NCBI GenBank assembly: GCA_900546385.1
Contig: URCT01000027.1
Span: 1-24,245 of the forward strand
Direction of reading: 5' to 3'
Source: an uncultured Eubacteriales bacterium
Lineage (GTDB): Bacteria; Bacillota; Clostridia; Oscillospirales; CAG-382
Length of the DNA stretch: 24,245 nt
Positions 1 through 7,724 of the stretch are shown piece by piece; the first letter of the stretch is position 1; every line of letters begins with the position of its first letter. The notes under the pieces were generated by a model. It had not been told where the DNA came from, searched no databases, and was given only the letters and a program-made list of their open reading frames with translations. The translations under genes were made by a program, and so were the position numbers.

Positions 1-77
1 TCCCGAGTGGCCAAAGGGGGCAGACTGTAAATCTGTTGTCAGTGACTTCGGTGGTCCGAATCCACCTTCCCCCACCA
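1..77 (+). tRNA. tRNA-Tyr (GTA), 5' end cut off by the window
   Basis: The D arm (CCC...GGG), an anticodon stem around the loop CTGTAAA with anticodon GTA at 27-29, a long class II variable region, the T arm (GGTGG TCCGAAT CCACC) and an encoded CCA at 75-77 are all visible. GTA reads tyrosine codons. The 5' acceptor strand and about one further base lie before base 1, so roughly eight bases are missing. The long variable region is what bacterial tRNA-Tyr has. A terminator follows directly, so this is the last gene of its transcript. Confidence 0.95.
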
Positions 78-78
78 G

Positions 79-108
79 AAAAAGGACTTGCAAATGCAAG
101 TCCTTTTT
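79..108 (+). terminator. Rho-independent terminator of the tRNA-Tyr transcript
   Basis: A near-perfect inverted repeat, AAAGGACTTGC against GCAAGTCCTTT with a tiny A/T loop, ends in a run of five T. It starts two bases after the tRNA CCA end, as expected for a tRNA terminator. Confidence 0.9.
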
Positions 109-111
109 CAG

Positions 112-213
112 TTCTATTCGCCTTGCGGCGCGTTCAATTGATACGCTTGATACGCTGTGATATGCGGCTTTCGCCGCGCGATATTCGCTTCGCGAGTGTT
201 AGGGCGAATAGAA
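112..213. repeat. Palindrome-rich intergenic repeat element (MITE- or REP-like)
   Basis: An 11-bp terminal inverted repeat (TTCTATTCGCC at 112-122, GGCGAATAGAA at 203-213) encloses a chain of small palindromes: CGCC-TTGC-GGCG (119-130), GCGGC-TTTC-GCCGC (164-177) and TCGC-TTC-GCGA (185-195). Between them are short units starting with GATA (140, 149, 159, 180), two of them GATACGCT. There is no convincing coding frame or ribosome binding site. I believe similar GATAT/hairpin elements recur between genes in Clostridia, but that is from memory. Copy number elsewhere in the genome cannot be seen here. Confidence 0.6.
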
Positions 214-227
214 TTTCACTATTAAGG

Positions 228-282
228 AAACCGCCCTCACAAAAGTTGAACAAAAAATCCAACGATTGCAAGGGCGGTTTTT
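228..282. terminator. Long-loop hairpin with T tail, possible bidirectional terminator
   Basis: Arms AAACCGCCCT (228-237) and AGGGCGGTTT (271-280) pair perfectly around a 33-base loop, and the plus-strand copy ends in five T. On the minus strand it lies about 70 bases past the stop of the DMT transporter gene and could end that transcript, though the minus-strand T run is only three bases. The large loop is unusual for an intrinsic terminator, so it may instead belong to the adjoining repeat element. Confidence 0.5.
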
Positions 283-352
283 CATGACAATTCTATGAGT
301 TAAACAACAATGGTATAAGCGTGGAACAGCAAAGCAACGAGAATTTTCGCAT

Positions 353-1204
353 TCACACGTTTAACAATACAACTGCTATAATGCCGAGACCATAGCCGAT
401 ATATTGCATCCTGCTAAGCTTTTCTTTATACAACGTCACAGCACAAATAAAGGTAAGCACAAGACCGCCGGCCGAAATACTCGGAAACAGCACGGCATTC
501 GGTAGCATGGCGGAGGTCACCATCACCAAATAGTTCATAAAGCCATTCGCCAAGCCTTTGACAACACCGTATTTCAAGCACGGCTTTAACATGGAAAGCT
601 TGTTTCCCGGCTGCATAAAACCAAGCACAAACAACACAATCGTCACCGGAATCAGAGCATAGATCATGAATTCGTTTTTATACGCCCCGTCAAATGCCAT
701 TTGCTGCATTTTCTGCACGGTCGAACACATTCCGTTCGAAATAAAACATAAGAGCACATAGACAATCCACATCGGCGTAAAATGCAGGTTTTCGTTTTTC
801 TTGAAATTGATCAAAAACAGTGAAACCGCCCATGCAGCTAAGCCGAAATACAGCGTCGTATGCGGCGTTTCCTTTAAGAACAAAAGCCCGTAAAAGGTCG
901 GAATCAAAAGCGAATACGACGACATCAGCGACGTGATTGAAATCGGTCCCGTTTTTATGGCAAAAATTGCCGTAGCCGAAGCCGTTCCGAAAGCAACGGC
1001 AAAGCCAAGCGAATATGGGATAAGCGATGCTTCAAACGAAAGCCGACCGCCGCTGTTCAGCAAAAAGAAGCACAACGCACAAAAGCAAACCACCGCCGTA
1101 AACAGATTGCAGTTCGGTTTTGCGGTTTTGAGGTTGTATTCTTTCGCCAAAACAACTTCCAACGAACCTTCTAAGATGATGAGCACCAAAAATAAATAGG
1201 CCAT
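353..1204 (-). CDS. DMT-superfamily (EamA-like) membrane transporter
   Basis: A 283-residue, very hydrophobic protein with about nine or ten predicted membrane segments, arranged as two halves (about residues 1-140 and 145-283) as in drug/metabolite transporters. No signal sequence or soluble domain is present. Substrates in this superfamily vary widely (metabolites, sugars, amino acids, drugs) and cannot be read from the sequence. The start ATG (1202-1204) lies 11 bases after the stop of the upstream TIM-barrel gene, and its ribosome binding site GGGGAG overlaps that stop codon, so the two genes are almost certainly one transcript. The pairing suggests it carries a substrate or product of the hydrolase-like protein; this is inference. 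Family call good, role unknown. Confidence 0.8.
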   Translation of the reverse strand: MAYLFLVLIILEGSLEVVLAKEYNLKTAKPNCNLFTAVVCFCALCFFLLNSGGRLSFEASLIPYSLGFAVAFGTASATAIFAIKTGPISITSLMSSYSLLIPTFYGLLFLKETPHTTLYFGLAAWAVSLFLINFKKNENLHFTPMWIVYVLLCFISNGMCSTVQKMQQMAFDGAYKNEFMIYALIPVTIVLFVLGFMQPGNKLSMLKPCLKYGVVKGLANGFMNYLVMVTSAMLPNAVLFPSISAGGLVLTFICAVTLYKEKLSRMQYIGYGLGIIAVVLLNV

Positions 1205-1215
1205 GTTCTTCTCCC

Positions 1216-3108
1216 CTATTCTCTTACTTCAAAGCCGGCAAAGGAAAACGGCTGCATCTGTGATAAATGAACGGTATTTCCTTCCAAACGTGCCGTACAG
1301 CCGATGCATTCGATACTTGTATACGCCTTATCAAGCTCGATGACCGGTTCGAAAATCTCATCGGCAAAGATATTCCAAAGGCCGACCGAAAGTGCTGATT
1401 CACCTTTTTTGGCTAAGATATACAAATCGGGATTTCCATAGGCATAGGCCGGGATTTTTGCGTCAAAACGGTCACACGCCCACTTAAGCTCCGCCGAACG
1501 GTAATAGCTGCGCAACAGATTATCCCTGCCGTAATACAGCTCATAGCCTTCAAAGGCAAACACAAGGAATTTTCCGCCGTCAGCGTTCTCGTAGTAATAC
1601 GAACCGGGCGTTTTCGGTGTCAAACTGCCGTCGCCGCGCTTGCAGCAAAACCGGCTGCGGATGTCCACGTTTTCAGCGGTCTCTATCGCGCGAACCGTGT
1701 TCCACACAAACGTCTTATCACCGTCATCACCGAAAAACTCATACGAGGCCTTATACGGTTCGCCTACGCTTTTCAGCCCGACATCTACGCCGTTGGCTGT
1801 CAGGATTTCTGCGGCACGCACATCCAAAATCAAGCCGTTTTTATAAGCATTTTTCGGCACCAGCGTGACATTTTCCGCAAAAGCAATGCCGCACACGCCC
1901 TCGCCGTCGTAAACGGTCGGAAAACCGTTGTCCACCATCAATTTAGACGCGACCGAGAAAAACAGATTATCTGCTTCATCGCTTCTTTCGAAGGCTTTCG
2001 GAATGCGCATATCCGTAAATTTTTCCATTCGCTCATAAACGCGCACACCAACCGGCGTTTTGCCGTCAAAATGCGTTTCGATTTCCTGATACAGCGGACG
2101 GTGCCGCTCGTGCCGCTCGATGTAACCGGTTTCATAGCCCGGCTTTGCATAATAGTCGATGGCATATTTCAAAATGCCGTCAAAACCGCCCGAAACACGC
2201 AAAGCCGTATCGAAGATTTCTAAATAGTTTGCCGGGCAGTTGCTGCGCGGCCGTGGCGACGCATCGCCCTCCGACAGGATTTCGATTCCTTCGCCGCACC
2301 AGCTTCGCTCCATACGTTCGGTTTCGATAACGTTTTGCAGCCGACAGTTCCAACCTCGGTTTTCCGCCCAATACGGCGCACCGATCAACCGCAAAAACGG
2401 CTTGGTGTTCCCGGCAAGGATACGTGCAAGCGTCGCCGAATCGGTTCCGTCAAAATCCCACACCGTAAGGCACGCGCAAAAGCCAATCCGAACCGCCGGA
2501 TTGACGCGATCCACCGCCGCGCGCACTTCGGCGGCAAACAGCTCAAGGTAATACTTTTTGGAGGCCTGCCAAGCGTCTCTGTAAATGTTTTTTTCGCCGG
2601 ACACCAACAGTGACGGCAATTCGGCTCTATCGATAGGCTTTCCCAAAAGCTGTTCCATATAGGCAAGATGGTTTTCGCACACGCATCCCAAGCCGCTCGG
2701 CAGCGTTCCGTACCGGAAATCGTCGTCGAACAGAATTAAATCGACACCGCACGCCGCAACATCGGCAATGTATGCACACGCAAACGCGCGGAAGTTTTTA
2801 TCGGACGGGCAGATCTCATCCTCCGAAACTTTGCCGCCGATGCCTTTGATATGTACATAGGTGTTTTTTTCACTCAAGGCGAACGCCCAAATCCATGCAC
2901 CGACCTCAAGCCCATGTGCTTTGAAAAACGCACAATTGCTTCGCACGGCATCCAATTCCCGCTGTTTCGCTTCTTCGGAGATATAATACTGTTCGATGGA
3001 CAGCATGACGCGCACGGCATCCAAGCGGCGAAGCTCTTCAAGATGCTGTTTTAAGAGATTTTCATCCTCACAAACGCGGATGATCGGCACGGAGATTGCA
3101 TAAGACAT
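1216..3108 (-). CDS. TIM-barrel, glycoside-hydrolase-like protein of unknown substrate
   Basis: A 630-residue cytoplasmic protein (no signal peptide). The first ~330 residues look like a (beta/alpha)8 barrel: an N-terminal strand SVPIIRVC, repeated strand-helix units, and an acidic strand end ILFDDDFRYG (Asp128-130). A CxC pair (142-144) and a segment reading like the substrate-side loops of GH42-type beta-galactosidases (about 145-200) follow. The C-terminal ~300 residues look like a Rossmann-type or trimerisation-like domain followed by a beta-sandwich. I cannot assign a named GH family or point to the catalytic acid/base pair. Start ATG at 3106-3108 has AGAAGGA about eight bases upstream. 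It is cotranscribed with the DMT transporter, which suggests uptake or export of a sugar-like compound. Could also be a non-catalytic relative. Confidence 0.6.
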   Translation of the reverse strand: MSYAISVPIIRVCEDENLLKQHLEELRRLDAVRVMLSIEQYYISEEAKQRELDAVRSNCAFFKAHGLEVGAWIWAFALSEKNTYVHIKGIGGKVSEDEICPSDKNFRAFACAYIADVAACGVDLILFDDDFRYGTLPSGLGCVCENHLAYMEQLLGKPIDRAELPSLLVSGEKNIYRDAWQASKKYYLELFAAEVRAAVDRVNPAVRIGFCACLTVWDFDGTDSATLARILAGNTKPFLRLIGAPYWAENRGWNCRLQNVIETERMERSWCGEGIEILSEGDASPRPRSNCPANYLEIFDTALRVSGGFDGILKYAIDYYAKPGYETGYIERHERHRPLYQEIETHFDGKTPVGVRVYERMEKFTDMRIPKAFERSDEADNLFFSVASKLMVDNGFPTVYDGEGVCGIAFAENVTLVPKNAYKNGLILDVRAAEILTANGVDVGLKSVGEPYKASYEFFGDDGDKTFVWNTVRAIETAENVDIRSRFCCKRGDGSLTPKTPGSYYYENADGGKFLVFAFEGYELYYGRDNLLRSYYRSAELKWACDRFDAKIPAYAYGNPDLYILAKKGESALSVGLWNIFADEIFEPVIELDKAYTSIECIGCTARLEGNTVHLSQMQPFSFAGFEVRE

Positions 3109-3146
3109 TCACGGTCCTTCTTTCGTCAAAAAGATATATTGCTACT

Positions 3147-3152
3147 ATTATA
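3147..3152 (-). promoter_or_regulatory. Possible -10 box for the TIM-barrel/DMT operon
   Basis: A perfect TATAAT reads leftward 38 bases upstream of the start codon of the 630-residue protein. No good -35 is seen at 16-18 bases; a TTGTCT lies 22 bases upstream, which is too far. It may be a weak or activated promoter. Confidence 0.45.
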
Positions 3153-3290
3153 ATCGCTTTGCTTCGACCGCGATAGACAAAATCGGATACGATTTTATGC
3201 ACTATTTTCCGGAATATGGCTTGTTTGTGAAAACATTCTCAAAGCCGCAGCTTTCTGCCTCGGCTTACAGACATTTCAACCGTGCGGCAC

Positions 3291-3319
3291 TTGCTTTTTT
3301 TTCGAAAATGTGCTATACT
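3291..3319 (+). promoter_or_regulatory. SigA promoter of the HAD phosphatase gene
   Basis: TTGCTT (3291-3296), a 17-base spacer and TATACT (3314-3319), with TGC just before the -10 box (extended -10). Transcription would begin near 3326, only about 25 bases before the GTG start. This rules out the upstream ATG at 3197 as the start of the protein. Confidence 0.8.
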
Positions 3320-3349
3320 TTTTCCAAAAATAAAACCGGAGGAACCCTT

Positions 3350-3928
3350 GTGAATATCGCTGTTGACATCGATGATACTTTAACCGATACATTTGATTAT
3401 TACATTCCGTTTGTCGCCGAATTCTTCGGTGCCGACGCAGACGAGCTGAGAGAGAAAAACATTTCCTACAACACCTTGCCGGACGCATGGAAAAAGCAAG
3501 AATATGCCCTCGGAAAAGCCTACAACGACAAATACATTCCCGACGCGCCCTTTAAGCCGGATGCCGCCTGGGGCATTCGGGAGCTTCGCAAGCAAGGTCA
3601 CAAGATTTTCATTATCACCGCCCGTACCGACGATTACTACGACGATGCCGTCAAGGCTACAACGCTCGAGTTAAACAACGGCGGCATCGCATACGACAAA
3701 CTCATCTGCACGGCTGATAAAGCCAGTGCCTGTGTTGCCGAAAGCATTTCGATTTTAATCGATGACGCGCCGTTCAACTGCCAAGCCGCCAAAGAAGCCG
3801 GCATTACGCCGATCTTATTTGAAAGCAAAGCTTATCCGAACGCCGGAAAAGATTTTTTGCACGCCGCCGACTGGAAACAGACCGTCGCCATCGTCAAGCG
3901 TCTGGAAGAAACGTTAAAAAACAAATAG
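3350..3928 (+). CDS. HAD-superfamily nucleotidase-like phosphatase (YqfW / NT5C-like)
   Basis: A 192-residue cytoplasmic hydrolase with all HAD motifs: motif I DIDDT (nucleophile Asp6, acid/base Asp8), motif II Thr90 in IITART, a probable motif III Lys124, and motif IV LIDDAP (Asp138, Asp139). The short cap and the overall pattern fit the 5'(3')-deoxyribonucleotidase / COG5663 group, enzymes that remove phosphate from nucleotides or similar small molecules; the substrate is not known. The start is the GTG at 3350 with GGAGGA six bases upstream. The open frame extends 51 codons further, but the promoter sits inside that extension and it has no conserved look. It is divergent from the TIM-barrel operon and has no obvious terminator before pepD. 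Confidence 0.8.
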   Translation: MNIAVDIDDTLTDTFDYYIPFVAEFFGADADELREKNISYNTLPDAWKKQEYALGKAYNDKYIPDAPFKPDAAWGIRELRKQGHKIFIITARTDDYYDDAVKATTLELNNGGIAYDKLICTADKASACVAESISILIDDAPFNCQAAKEAGITPILFESKAYPNAGKDFLHAADWKQTVAIVKRLEETLKNK

Positions 3929-4038
3929 TATCCCGGCATGAAAGACGATGCACTTCGACACTTTATTCCGTTATCTTGTTAAAATGATAACAAAATATCT
4001 CTAAATCGAAAATCATTTTCAACAATCTGCACAAAATG

Positions 4039-4067
4039 TTGACTTTTTCGAACAGACAAGCTATAAT
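4039..4067 (+). promoter_or_regulatory. Strong SigA promoter of the pepD - Xaa-Pro peptidase operon
   Basis: TTGACT (4039-4044), exactly 17 bases, then a perfect TATAAT (4062-4067). The expected start of transcription near 4074 leaves a leader of about 74 bases that contains a stem-loop. Confidence 0.9.
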
Positions 4068-4094
4068 ATAAATATTGTTGTATTTTGAAACAAG

Positions 4095-4122
4095 CGATTA
4101 AGACCATCCGGATTCTTAATCG
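4095..4122 (+). promoter_or_regulatory. Stem-loop in the pepD leader
   Basis: CGATTAAGA (4095-4103) pairs perfectly with TCTTAATCG (4114-4122) around a 10-base loop, 11 bases before the ribosome binding site GAGGAGG (4134-4140). No T run follows, so it is not a terminator. It could stabilise the message or, as DNA, be an operator. Confidence 0.5.
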
Positions 4123-4147
4123 TTATTCGTTATGAGGAGGATTCCGT

Positions 4148-5575
4148 ATGCTTGAAAACCTTGCGCCGGAACGCGTGTTTCATTATTTTGAAAAGATCTG
4201 CTCCATTCCTCACGGTTCGGGAAACACCGATAAAATCCGCGCTTTTTGTGTGAATTTTGCCGCAGAACACGGCTTGGAACACACATTTGACGCGCACAAC
4301 AACGTCCTCATCCGCAAAAAAGCCTCGCGCGGCTATGAAAACCATCCGCCCGTGATTTTGCAGGGACACATGGACATGGTCTGCGAAAAAACGCCCGACT
4401 GCCCCATCGATTTTACCAAAGACGGTTTGCGTTTGAAAATCGACGGCGACAATCTTTCCGCCGAAGGCACCACGCTCGGCGCGGACAACGGGATCGCCGT
4501 TGCCATGATTTTAGCTGTTTTGGAGGACGATTCGCTTTCTCATCCGCCGCTTGAAGCGGTTTTCACGACCGACGAAGAAACCGGTATGTACGGTGCTCAT
4601 GGTTTTGATACCGCAAAGCTTTCCGGTCACACTTTCATCAACCTCGATTCCGAGGAAGACAACGCCTTGACGGTCGGCTGTGCCGGCGGTGCCAAAGCAC
4701 ACATCGATCTGCCGCTTTCAGACGAAGCAAACAACGCTCCGTGTGTGAAGATTTCGCTTTCCGGACTGCTTGGCGGCCATTCGGGCAATATGATAGGCGA
4801 AGGCCGACAAAACGCCGATAAGCTGCTCGGTGCGCTTTTGGCGCGTCTCTCCTCCTTCCGTCTTGTTTCGATTGACGGCGGTTTTAAGGACAATGCCATT
4901 CCGAATGCCGCTGAATGTGTGCTTGCCACAGACGTTTCCATCACGGAGCTGACGGCTCTTGCAGCGAAATTTGTCGAAGAAAACCGCGTTGCCACAGACA
5001 GCGGTCTTACGGTTACAGTTTCCGCCGCGCAAGCTCATACGGCAGCCCTTGACAAAGAATCAACCGACAAGATTGTCGCTTTTCTGACGCGTGTTCCGTT
5101 CGGTATTCAGGCGATGAGCAAGCAGATTCCGGGATTGGTGCAAAGCTCGCTGAATCTCGGCATTATGAATATCACCACTGAGGCCGACGGACGCGTTTTC
5201 CATGCCGTTGTATCGGTTCGCAGCAGCGTTGCCGCCGAAAAGCAGAAAATGCTCGACGATTTGCAGGCACTTGCCGCATCCCTCGGCGCGGATTTCGCCG
5301 TACACGGACACTACCCGGCTTGGGAATACAAAGAAAACAGCCGCTTACGCGACATTATGACTGCGGTCTATGAAAAGCAATACGGCAAAAAACCAATCAT
5401 CGAAGTCACGCACGCCGGATTGGAATGCGGCCTGTTTGCCGGAAAAATCAAAAATTTTGATGCCGTTTCTGCCGGTCCGAATATGTGGGATGTTCACACG
5501 GTCAACGAGCATTTATCCATTTCTTCCACAGAACGTACCTATACTTATCTTTGCAATGTGTTAAAGGAGCTTTGA
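4148..5575 (+). CDS. pepD: Xaa-His / beta-Ala-His dipeptidase (aminoacyl-histidine dipeptidase, M20C)
   Basis: A 475-residue cytoplasmic zinc dipeptidase of usual PepD length; the family has broad dipeptide specificity, including carnosine-type peptides. Metal-site motifs are intact: GHMDM (His74, Asp76), GADNG (Asp113), DEETG (catalytic Glu143, ligand Glu144), LDSEE (Asp167) and a C-terminal histidine in the DVHTVNEH motif (450-455). The lid/dimerisation domain occupies roughly residues 185-395 between the two catalytic halves. The ATG at 4148 follows GAGGAGG at seven bases. It is the first gene of an operon with the Xaa-Pro peptidase (five-base gap) and lies upstream of the opp importer, so it probably digests imported dipeptides. 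Confidence 0.95.
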   Translation: MLENLAPERVFHYFEKICSIPHGSGNTDKIRAFCVNFAAEHGLEHTFDAHNNVLIRKKASRGYENHPPVILQGHMDMVCEKTPDCPIDFTKDGLRLKIDGDNLSAEGTTLGADNGIAVAMILAVLEDDSLSHPPLEAVFTTDEETGMYGAHGFDTAKLSGHTFINLDSEEDNALTVGCAGGAKAHIDLPLSDEANNAPCVKISLSGLLGGHSGNMIGEGRQNADKLLGALLARLSSFRLVSIDGGFKDNAIPNAAECVLATDVSITELTALAAKFVEENRVATDSGLTVTVSAAQAHTAALDKESTDKIVAFLTRVPFGIQAMSKQIPGLVQSSLNLGIMNITTEADGRVFHAVVSVRSSVAAEKQKMLDDLQALAASLGADFAVHGHYPAWEYKENSRLRDIMTAVYEKQYGKKPIIEVTHAGLECGLFAGKIKNFDAVSAGPNMWDVHTVNEHLSISSTERTYTYLCNVLKEL

Positions 5576-5580
5576 AAACG

Positions 5581-6657
5581 ATGACAAAAGAAGCTATCAA
5601 ACGGATTCAAAAAGAGCTTGGAGCAAACGACGCCCTACTTGTAGCAAGCATTCCCAATCGTTTTTACTTAACCGGTTTTGAAACCAGCGACGGTTTTGTG
5701 TTTATCGCACGGGATACTGCCGTGTTTTTGATCGATTTCCGTTACGTGGAAAAGGCAAAGCAGATTGTTGACAGCTGCGATGTGCGCTTATCCTCCGCGC
5801 CGCTCGACGAGATCAAAGAATTATGCGAAGCAAACGGCATTCAAACGCTGTATGTTGAAAGCGAAAAAACTTCCCTCGATTTTGCCAAGCGTTTATCCGA
5901 AAAGCTGGCGAGTGCCAAGGTGAAGGTTTCCGATTCCGATAAATTCGATATTCTGATCCGTGACTTGCGCAGCATCAAGAATCAAAAAGAGCTTTCCTTA
6001 ATCAAGGAAGCACAAAAAATGACCGACGACACCTTTACCTACATTTTAGAGCGCATTGCCGCAGGACGCACCGAAAAGGATGTCATGCTTGACATGGAAT
6101 TTTATATGCGCAAGCTCGGTTCGGAGGGCGTTTCGTTTGATTTCATCGTTGTTTCCGGCAAGAACTCCTCCCTGCCGCACGGCGTGCCGACCGACAAAAA
6201 AATTGAACGCGGTGATTTCGTTACTATGGATTTCGGCGCAATCGTCGGCGGCTATCATTCGGATATGACACGCACGGTGGCTGTCGGAAGCATTTCCGAC
6301 GAACAAAAAGCCGTATACGACACCGTTCTGAAGGCACAGCTTGCCGCACTCGACGCCGTTCGTCCGGGACTTGTCTGCAAGGACATTGACAAAGTGGCGC
6401 GCGACATCATTTATTCTGCCGGTTATGAAGGCTGCTTCGGCCATGGTCTCGGCCACAGCGTCGGTGTGGAAATTCATGAACGTCCGAATTTCAATATGCG
6501 CTGCGACACGGTGCTGCTTCCCGGCACGGTGATGACCGTCGAACCGGGCATTTATCTCGAAAATAAGTTTGGCGTTCGTATCGAGGACATGGTTTATGTC
6601 ACCGAAAACGGCTGTGAAAACCTGACGCACAGCCCGAAAGAGCTAATCACGCTGTAA
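5581..6657 (+). CDS. Xaa-Pro dipeptidase/aminopeptidase, M24B family
   Basis: A 358-residue cytoplasmic metallopeptidase that cleaves bonds next to proline. An N-terminal creatinase-like domain (1-125) precedes the pita-bread catalytic domain. All five metal ligands are present: Asp217 (TMDFGA), Asp228 (YHSDMTRT), His292 (GHGLGHSVG), Glu321 (VEPGIY) and Glu335 (RIEDM); His200 in LPHG is also conserved. The start is the ATG at 5581, with AAAGGAG 11 bases upstream inside the end of pepD. A longer frame exists but overlaps pepD and lacks a binding site. It complements PepD, because proline bonds resist other peptidases. PepQ versus PepP cannot be settled from sequence, so no symbol is given. Confidence 0.93.
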   Translation: MTKEAIKRIQKELGANDALLVASIPNRFYLTGFETSDGFVFIARDTAVFLIDFRYVEKAKQIVDSCDVRLSSAPLDEIKELCEANGIQTLYVESEKTSLDFAKRLSEKLASAKVKVSDSDKFDILIRDLRSIKNQKELSLIKEAQKMTDDTFTYILERIAAGRTEKDVMLDMEFYMRKLGSEGVSFDFIVVSGKNSSLPHGVPTDKKIERGDFVTMDFGAIVGGYHSDMTRTVAVGSISDEQKAVYDTVLKAQLAALDAVRPGLVCKDIDKVARDIIYSAGYEGCFGHGLGHSVGVEIHERPNFNMRCDTVLLPGTVMTVEPGIYLENKFGVRIEDMVYVTENGCENLTHSPKELITL

Positions 6658-6708
6658 AAGCCGGTTTAGGCAATTTCACCAAAATGTAAGGGTTTTTGCT
6701 TTTGGCTA

Positions 6709-6737
6709 TTGCATTCTTTTGCGTTTTATGCTATAAT
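6709..6737 (+). promoter_or_regulatory. SigA promoter of the opp operon
   Basis: TTGCAT (6709-6714), 17 bases, perfect TATAAT (6732-6737), with an extended -10 TGC (6729-6731). The leader to the oppB start is about 45 bases. No clear terminator separates it from the upstream peptidase gene, so some readthrough into opp is possible. Confidence 0.87.
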
Positions 6738-6787
6738 ACATAAGTAATTCAATGATATGACAAAAATACATCAAGGAGCTGAAACAG

Positions 6788-7705
6788 TTGGCAAAATATA
6801 TTGTCAAGCGTATCGCACTCGGTCTACTCAGTATTTTCGTTGTTGCGACGCTGACCTTTTTCTTAATGAACTTAGTCCCGGGCGGCCCGTTTGTCGCCGA
6901 GAAATCCATCAGCAAAGCGGCACAAAAGGCTTTGGAAGCCAAATACGGTCTCGACAAGCCCCTCTTTGAACGCTACATCACCTATATCACCGACTTTGTT
7001 CAGGGCGATATGGGACTCAGCCTTCGTCAGCGCGGCAAAACGGTTTCCGATATCATTTTCTCCAAATTCCCAGTTTCTGCCGGTCTTGCCGGTATCGCCG
7101 TTGCTGTCGCCCTTTTAGTCGGCATTCCGCTCGGATGTCTTTCGGCCTACAACCGCGGCAAATTTGCGGACAATTTCATCATTGTTCTCATGACCTGCGG
7201 TATCGCCATTCCGAGCTTTATCACCAGCGTTATTCTGTTATATACGTTCGGCAGCCAATTGAAGCTATTGCCGACCATCGGTCTTCGAACCGCCACCTCC
7301 TACATCATGCCGGTAACGGCGCTTGCCATTTATCCGACGGCGTATATCACGCGTCTTATGCGTTCGAGTCTTCTTGACGTCATGGGACAGGATTACATCC
7401 GCACGGCAAAGGCCAAGGGACTTTCCAACTTTGTCATTCTGTTCAAGCACGCGCTTCGCAATGCCATTCTGCCGGTTATCACCTACGTCGGTCCGATGCT
7501 TGCCAACCTCATGACCGGTTCCTTTGTTGTGGAAAAGATTTTCACGATTCCGGGTCTCGGCGGCGAATTCGTATCGGCCATCACCAAGCGCGACTACACC
7601 ATGATTATGGGAACGACCATCGTGCTTGCCACTTTGATCATTACCGCCAACGTTATTGTCGATATTCTTTATAAAGTCATCGACCCGCGCATTAAATTGA
7701 AGTAA
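6788..7705 (+). CDS. oppB: Oligopeptide ABC transporter, permease OppB
   Basis: A 305-residue inner-membrane permease of the BPD_transp_1 family, normal length for OppB/DppB. It has the typical N-terminal membrane helix (residues 8-28, ending LVPGGP), an extracytoplasmic stretch (35-95) and five further segments. The EAA loop that docks the ATPases is at about 202-221 (DYIRTAKAKG...). Translation starts at TTG 6788, with AAGGAG nine bases upstream; the first ATG-like alternative would remove the conserved N-terminal helix. It is first in the operon oppBCDFA and forms the membrane channel with OppC. Dipeptide (Dpp) and oligopeptide (Opp) transporters are hard to separate by sequence. Confidence 0.93.
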   Translation: MAKYIVKRIALGLLSIFVVATLTFFLMNLVPGGPFVAEKSISKAAQKALEAKYGLDKPLFERYITYITDFVQGDMGLSLRQRGKTVSDIIFSKFPVSAGLAGIAVAVALLVGIPLGCLSAYNRGKFADNFIIVLMTCGIAIPSFITSVILLYTFGSQLKLLPTIGLRTATSYIMPVTALAIYPTAYITRLMRSSLLDVMGQDYIRTAKAKGLSNFVILFKHALRNAILPVITYVGPMLANLMTGSFVVEKIFTIPGLGGEFVSAITKRDYTMIMGTTIVLATLIITANVIVDILYKVIDPRIKLK

Positions 7706-7724
7706 GGAGCGGCAGAGAGAACCT

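Noticed and set aside
36..287. An 83-codon open frame starting inside tRNA-Tyr
   Set aside because: It runs across the tRNA, its terminator and the palindromic repeat, has no ribosome binding site, and the product is low-complexity.
3970..3991. Imperfect palindrome GTTATC...GATAAC downstream of the HAD gene
   Set aside because: Only six bases pair cleanly, with a 10-base gap and no T run, so neither terminator nor operator can be supported.
6046..6630. A 194-codon open frame antisense to the Xaa-Pro peptidase gene
   Set aside because: The sense gene has all five metal ligands; the antisense frame has no family resemblance and no start signals.
6679..6705. CCAAAA...TTTTGG possible terminator after the Xaa-Pro peptidase gene
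   Set aside because: The six-base AT-rich stem with a 15-base loop would be very weak, and the T runs do not follow the stem properly.
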